A stretch of DNA of 7,413 nt from Pseudomonadota bacterium (lineage in GTDB: Bacteria; Desulfobacterota; Desulfovibrionia; Desulfovibrionales; Desulfovibrionaceae): the NCBI GenBank assembly GCA_023403845.1, contig JAEYDL010000019.1, positions 1-7,413 on the forward strand. The letters are read 5' to 3'. Positions 4,291-7,413 of this stretch are shown piece after piece. Both the position numbers and the translations under genes were made by a program. Below the pieces are notes generated by a model. The model was not told where the DNA came from and did not search any database. It was given only the letters and a program-made list of their open reading frames with translations. How positions within the stretch are numbered: position 1 is the first letter of the stretch; the number at the start of each line of letters is the position of its first letter.

Positions 4291-6114
4291 ATGTGTGGAA
4301 TTATAGGCTATGTAGGCAACCGTCCGGCAGTTCCCGTCGTCATCGAGGGGCTTCGGAGGCTTGAATACCGCGGTTACGATTCCGCCGGAGTCAGTTTCGT
4401 ACAGGGCGGAGAGCTGAATGTCGTCAAGGCCGAGGGCAAACTCTCCGCTCTGGAAGAGAAGCTCTCCCACCATCCCAATACTGTCGCCCTCAACGCCATC
4501 GGTCATACGCGCTGGGCGACGCACGGCGTCCCGGCCGAGCGAAACGCGCACCCACAGATCGGGGGTGATGGCGAACTGGCCATCGTCCATAACGGCATCA
4601 TCGAAAACTTTCAGGAATTGAAGGAGCAACTGCTCGCCAGGGGATACATCTTCAAATCCGAAACGGATACGGAAGTTCTCGCCCATCTTGTAGCCGAAGG
4701 CCGAAAGCATACGGATACACTGCTGGAAGCCTTTGCCTGGGCGTTGCGACAGGCCCACGGAGCCTACGCCGTAGCCATGCTCTGCCCCGACGAACCGGAA
4801 ACCATACTTGCCGCGCGCATGGCCGCCCCCATGATTCTCGGTGTAGGAGTAGGCGAGCATTTCGTAGCGTCCGACATTCCCGCCTTTCTCCCCTACACGC
4901 GTGACGTGGTCTTCCTGCAGGACGGCGAAATCGTACGAATTACCGATCATTCGTGGGAAGTGTTGTCCCTCGGAACGCTCGCACCCGTCAAAAAGAACAT
5001 CCAGACCATCCAGTGGGACATGCAGTCCGCCCGCAAGGGCGGTTACAAGCACTTCATGCTCAAGGAAATCTTCGAACAGCCCAAGGTCATCACCGACTGT
5101 CTCGCCGGGCGTGTGGACGAAGAACATGGAGAAGTTCTGCTGCCCGAACTGGATGCCCTGCCCGTCCCCGCACGTCTGCACATCATAGCCTGCGGCACCT
5201 CCTATCATGCGGGCATGTGGGGACAGCACCTGTTCGAAAACTGGGCCCGCATCCCGGTCATCCCGGAAATCGCTTCCGAATTCCGCTACCGCAACGTCAT
5301 CCTCGAACCAGGCGATATGGTGCTCGTCATCAGTCAGTCGGGAGAAACCGCCGATACGCTGGCCGCGCTCAGACTTGCCCGTGAAAAGGGCTGTCTGGCC
5401 ATCGGTCTGTGCAATGTGGTGGGTTCCTCTATCCCCCGGGAAGCCGATGCCGTCATCTATACGCAGGCAGGTCCGGAAATCAGCGTGGCTTCCACCAAGG
5501 CCATGTGCAGCCAGATGATCATCTTGTCCCTGATGGCGCTCTATTACGGCCAGCGCAAGAGCATGCTGGATGCCCGGACCCGCCATGAAGCTCTCGCAGC
5601 CCTGAAGGCATTGCCCAATCAGCTGGCCACCGCCCTGCCCGCCATGCGGGAAACCGCGCAGCAGCTGGCTCAGCCCTACTCCACGGCCAGGAGTTTCTTC
5701 TATCTAGGCCGGGGCCATGCGTTTCCCCTCGCCCTCGAAGGGGCGCTGAAACTCAAGGAAATTTCCTACATCCATGCGGAGGGATACGCTTCCGGCGAGA
5801 TGAAGCACGGTCCCATCGCGCTTATCGACCCGGAATTCCCCACATTCGCCATCGCTCTGGATGATGCGCTGTTCCCCAAGGTCAAATCCAACATCGTCGA
5901 AGTGCAGGCCCGGCGCGGACCTGTCATCGCTCTGGCCAATCCGGGAACGGAACTCAATGTGGACCACCTGTGGACCATTCCATCGTCATGGGGACCCTTC
6001 TCCGCTTTTCTTGCCCTGCCCGCCATGCAGCTCTTCAGCTATGAAATGGCCGACTACCTCGGCAAGGACGTGGACCAGCCCCGCAACCTGGCCAAAAGCG
6101 TAACGGTGGAATAA
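4291..6114 (+). CDS. glmS: Glutamine-fructose-6-phosphate aminotransferase (isomerizing)
   Basis: Cytoplasmic enzyme that makes glucosamine-6-phosphate from fructose-6-phosphate and glutamine, the entry step to UDP-GlcNAc for peptidoglycan and LPS. It has 607 aa, against 609 in E. coli. The N-terminal Ntn glutaminase domain (2-~240) begins with the nucleophile C2 (exposed when Met1 is removed). It shows EYRGYDSAG, GHTRWATHG (71-79), HNGIIENF (100-107) and SETDTEV (123-129). Two SIS sugar-isomerase domains follow: ACGTSYHAG (300-308) with SQSGETADT (348-356), then GRGHAFPLALEGALKLKEISYIHAEGYA with E487, H506 in MKHGP, and the C-tail DQPRNLAKSVTVE including K602. All key residues are present. 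AAGGAG (4278-4283) lies 7 nt before the ATG. Monocistronic, closed by a strong terminator; no glmM or glmU neighbour is in view. Confidence 0.98.
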   Translation: MCGIIGYVGNRPAVPVVIEGLRRLEYRGYDSAGVSFVQGGELNVVKAEGKLSALEEKLSHHPNTVALNAIGHTRWATHGVPAERNAHPQIGGDGELAIVHNGIIENFQELKEQLLARGYIFKSETDTEVLAHLVAEGRKHTDTLLEAFAWALRQAHGAYAVAMLCPDEPETILAARMAAPMILGVGVGEHFVASDIPAFLPYTRDVVFLQDGEIVRITDHSWEVLSLGTLAPVKKNIQTIQWDMQSARKGGYKHFMLKEIFEQPKVITDCLAGRVDEEHGEVLLPELDALPVPARLHIIACGTSYHAGMWGQHLFENWARIPVIPEIASEFRYRNVILEPGDMVLVISQSGETADTLAALRLAREKGCLAIGLCNVVGSSIPREADAVIYTQAGPEISVASTKAMCSQMIILSLMALYYGQRKSMLDARTRHEALAALKALPNQLATALPAMRETAQQLAQPYSTARSFFYLGRGHAFPLALEGALKLKEISYIHAEGYASGEMKHGPIALIDPEFPTFAIALDDALFPKVKSNIVEVQARRGPVIALANPGTELNVDHLWTIPSSWGPFSAFLALPAMQLFSYEMADYLGKDVDQPRNLAKSVTVE

Positions 6115-6134
6115 CGATCCTCTTTCCCGCGAGA

Positions 6135-6167
6135 AAAAAGCCGGCGGGAAATTCCCGCCGGCTTTTT
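6135..6167 (+). terminator. Intrinsic terminator of glmS
   Basis: A perfect 15-bp stem (6135-6149 with 6153-6167) with a 3-nt loop has a GC-rich core GCCGGCGGG and ends in TTTTT, 20 bp after the glmS stop. The leading A-run gives T's on the other strand too, so it can also work as a backstop for minus-strand RNA from the ferritin side. Confidence 0.93.
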
Positions 6168-6329
6168 CCTCGCCTCTGCCCCCTTTCATCTCCGCCCCTG
6201 AAGGCAGCCCACTTTTTGCCCAGCCCGGCGGCTTGACCACATGCCGACCGCTTCCGTACCCGTTCAGATCCTGCAGTATTTTTTTTGGATTCACTCTGCT
6301 GCATCATCTGGATTTCCCTTCCCGACAAC

Positions 6330-6358
6330 AAAAAAGCCCGGAACCAGGGATCCCGGGC
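6330..6358 (-). terminator. Intrinsic terminator of the ferritin gene
   Basis: On the minus strand an 8-bp stem (6358-6351 with 6343-6336, including one G-U pair and a CCCGG core) has a 7-nt loop and is followed by six T's (6335-6330). It starts 26 bp after the ferritin stop codon. Confidence 0.87.
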
Positions 6359-6384
6359 CTACTGCAACGGAAGGAGACAAGAAA

Positions 6385-6870
6385 CTAGGCGCGGGAACGC
6401 AGCTCCGCATTCAGCAGATAAACGCCCTTGGCGTCTCCGCTCAGCAGGTCAAACTTGGCGATAAGATCGCCGGTGCTCTTCTCTTCTTCGCCCTGCTCGG
6501 CGACGAACCATTCCAGGAACTGGCAGGCGCGAAAATCATCGCTGTCCCGAGCCTGCTTGTAGATGGCATGGATCAGGCTGGTGACATACTGTTCATGCTT
6601 GAGGGCGGCGACGAGAGGAGCCTTGTGATCGGCAAAGTTGACATTGGGAGCCGCAATGGCCTCAAGCTCCATCTTCACGCCGTTATCCTGCAGGTACTTG
6701 AGGATCTTCAGCGCATGTTCCTGCTCTTCCCTGGCCTGAAGCTGAAACCAGTGCCCGAAACCGTCCAGATTTTCGCCATGATAATAATTGGAAATCGCCA
6801 GATACAGGTAGGCCGAGAAAAATTCCTTGTTGACCTGATCCTTGAGCAGAGCTTCCACCTGAGCGTTCAT
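6385..6870 (-). CDS. ftnA: Bacterial non-heme ferritin
   Basis: Cytoplasmic iron-storage protein that oxidises Fe(II) at a di-iron centre and stores ferric mineral in a 24-subunit shell; 161 aa, usual for FtnA. By alignment with E. coli FtnA (offset of one), the ferroxidase ligands are E16 (NKEFFSAYLYL), E49 and H52 (AREEQEHALK), E93 (KHEQ), and Q126 and E129 (AEQGEEEK). The third-iron-site glutamates E48, E125 and E128 are also present. There is no haem-ligand methionine pattern of bacterioferritin, so the call is ferritin. I chose the ATG at 6870: AGGAGAG (6882-6876) ends 5 nt upstream, and MNAQVEALL fits the family start. A longer frame to 6954 would run through the promoter. Monocistronic, with its own terminator. 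Confidence 0.95.
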   Translation of the reverse strand: MNAQVEALLKDQVNKEFFSAYLYLAISNYYHGENLDGFGHWFQLQAREEQEHALKILKYLQDNGVKMELEAIAAPNVNFADHKAPLVAALKHEQYVTSLIHAIYKQARDSDDFRACQFLEWFVAEQGEEEKSTGDLIAKFDLLSGDAKGVYLLNAELRSRA

Positions 6871-6926
6871 CATATCTCTCCTGTCGTTATAGTAAAATTC
6901 TGAATGGGAATATCCCGTCATCGGAT

Positions 6927-6954
6927 ACAATAATGCCTGAAAAGACTTTGTCAT
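6927..6954 (-). promoter_or_regulatory. Candidate ferritin promoter with upstream T-tracts
   Basis: On the minus strand ATGACA (6954-6949, 5 of 6) is 16 bp from TATTGT (6932-6927, 4 of 6). The start near 6920 would give a leader of about 50 nt containing a small GGGA-ATA-TCCC hairpin (6906-6916). Directly upstream of the -35 box, two tandem 9-bp copies (ATGAAAAAA on the plus strand, 6953-6970) give T6 tracts on the minus strand that could serve as an UP element. I see no clear Fur box. Confidence 0.4.
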
Positions 6955-7018
6955 GAAAAAAATGAAAAAAATTGGAATCTCAAGGTTTATCGAATTTTTC
7001 TATTTCATTTTCAACCAG

Positions 7019-7413
7019 TTAATATTGTTTTTTGCAGTTTGCAAAAGACGGGGAAGGAAGCTGCAGGAGCCTGCGCAGATACAGGGACAGCTCACAGCGT
7101 GTATAGACATCATCTTCATGTGATCCGGCATATTGCGAAAAATCCTTTCCCTTGCAGTACACAATGAAAGGAACCTGATGAGTTTTTGATTTTCCATTGC
7201 AAGAGCCGTCATCAAAAATTGACCGACGGCTGTTATCCGAAACATCAGGGGAGGCAGAATCAGGACCAGCAGGGATACGACCGCATCCAGAGCCAGCAAT
7301 CTCCTGAAGTCCTTGGACTCCAGAGCGCTCCAAACCGATCCCTTGAAAACTGCGCTCTGAACGTAAAAGGCCTCTCCCGCAAGCATGCACAGCAGCGCGG
7401 CTCCCAACAGGAG
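7019..7413 (-). pseudogene. Frame-broken remnant, probably of a membrane sulfatase-fold transferase
   Basis: Two protein-like stretches lie in different minus-strand frames. From 7413 to about 7200, continuing from outside the window, one frame reads as membrane sequence (LLLGAALLCMLAGEAF, then DAVVSLLVLILPPLMF). From about 7200 to the TAA at 7019 the frame one base away reads as a soluble C-terminus: HQVPFIVYCKGKDFSQYAG, then EDDVYTRCELSLYLRRLL. A VPFIVY-type strand near the C-terminus and membrane helices at the N-terminus fit alkaline-phosphatase/sulfatase-fold membrane transferases (EptA- or LTA-synthase-like). The long catalytic middle part of such an enzyme, with its metal and nucleophile motifs, is absent between them. 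The simplest reading is an internal deletion plus frameshift. Base composition is AT-richer than nearby genes, which fits decay. The family call is tentative. Confidence 0.5.

Noticed and set aside
4255..5586. 443-codon minus-strand open frame opposite glmS
   Set aside because: It lies wholly opposite GlmS, whose motifs are all present. Long antisense frames are common in GC-rich, strongly codon-biased genes, and its composition is typical of such shadows.
6241..6903. 220-codon plus-strand open frame opposite ferritin
   Set aside because: It crosses two terminators and the antisense of a full ferritin, and its first part reads through the ferritin terminator hairpin.

Overview
The window reads as chromosomal DNA of a Gram-negative, moderately GC-rich bacterium. 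The AsnRS, GlmS, ferritin and small-lipoprotein sequences, GC-ending codons and compact single-gene units look most like a Desulfovibrionaceae-type (Desulfobacterota) genome. That placement is an inference from the look of the sequences; no search was possible.

Layout. (1) 1-~663: most of an IS200-type (IS200/IS605 superfamily, Y1 HUH) insertion sequence. Its transposase gene lies on the minus strand, and its right tip probably lies beyond the window start. It is clearly AT-richer than the host genes and carries several nested inverted repeats. (2) 664-839: a minus-strand tRNA-Thr(CGT) with its own promoter and intrinsic terminator. The IS abuts that terminator. (3) 915-3106: a plus-strand pair, a DedA-family membrane protein followed after 14 bp by asnS (asparaginyl-tRNA synthetase), closed by a strong hairpin. 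(4) 3213-3886: a small cupin gene (+) converging on a small lipoprotein gene (-), with a long hairpin between them. (5) 3887-4290: a 404-bp divergent intergenic region with the likely glmS promoter. (6) 4291-6167: glmS (glucosamine-6-phosphate synthase), full length with all key residues visible, and a textbook terminator. (7) 6330-6954: a minus-strand bacterial ferritin with its own terminator and T-tract-flanked promoter. (8) 7019-7413: a minus-strand remnant in which a membrane-like N-terminal part and a soluble C-terminal part lie in different frames, probably a decayed sulfatase-fold membrane transferase gene.

Most of the window is housekeeping: translation (tRNA-Thr, AsnRS), cell-envelope precursor synthesis and lipid handling (GlmS, DedA), and iron storage (ferritin), each in its own unit with its own terminator. 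I see no new defence or biosynthetic system. The richest region is the IS200-type element. A 14-bp perfect inverted repeat buries the transposase ribosome-binding site. The same repeat read on the other strand is a hairpin followed by five T's, as expected for the end of an antisense RNA. A separate 13-bp perfect complementarity links the loop of that hairpin to the 3' end of the transposase message.
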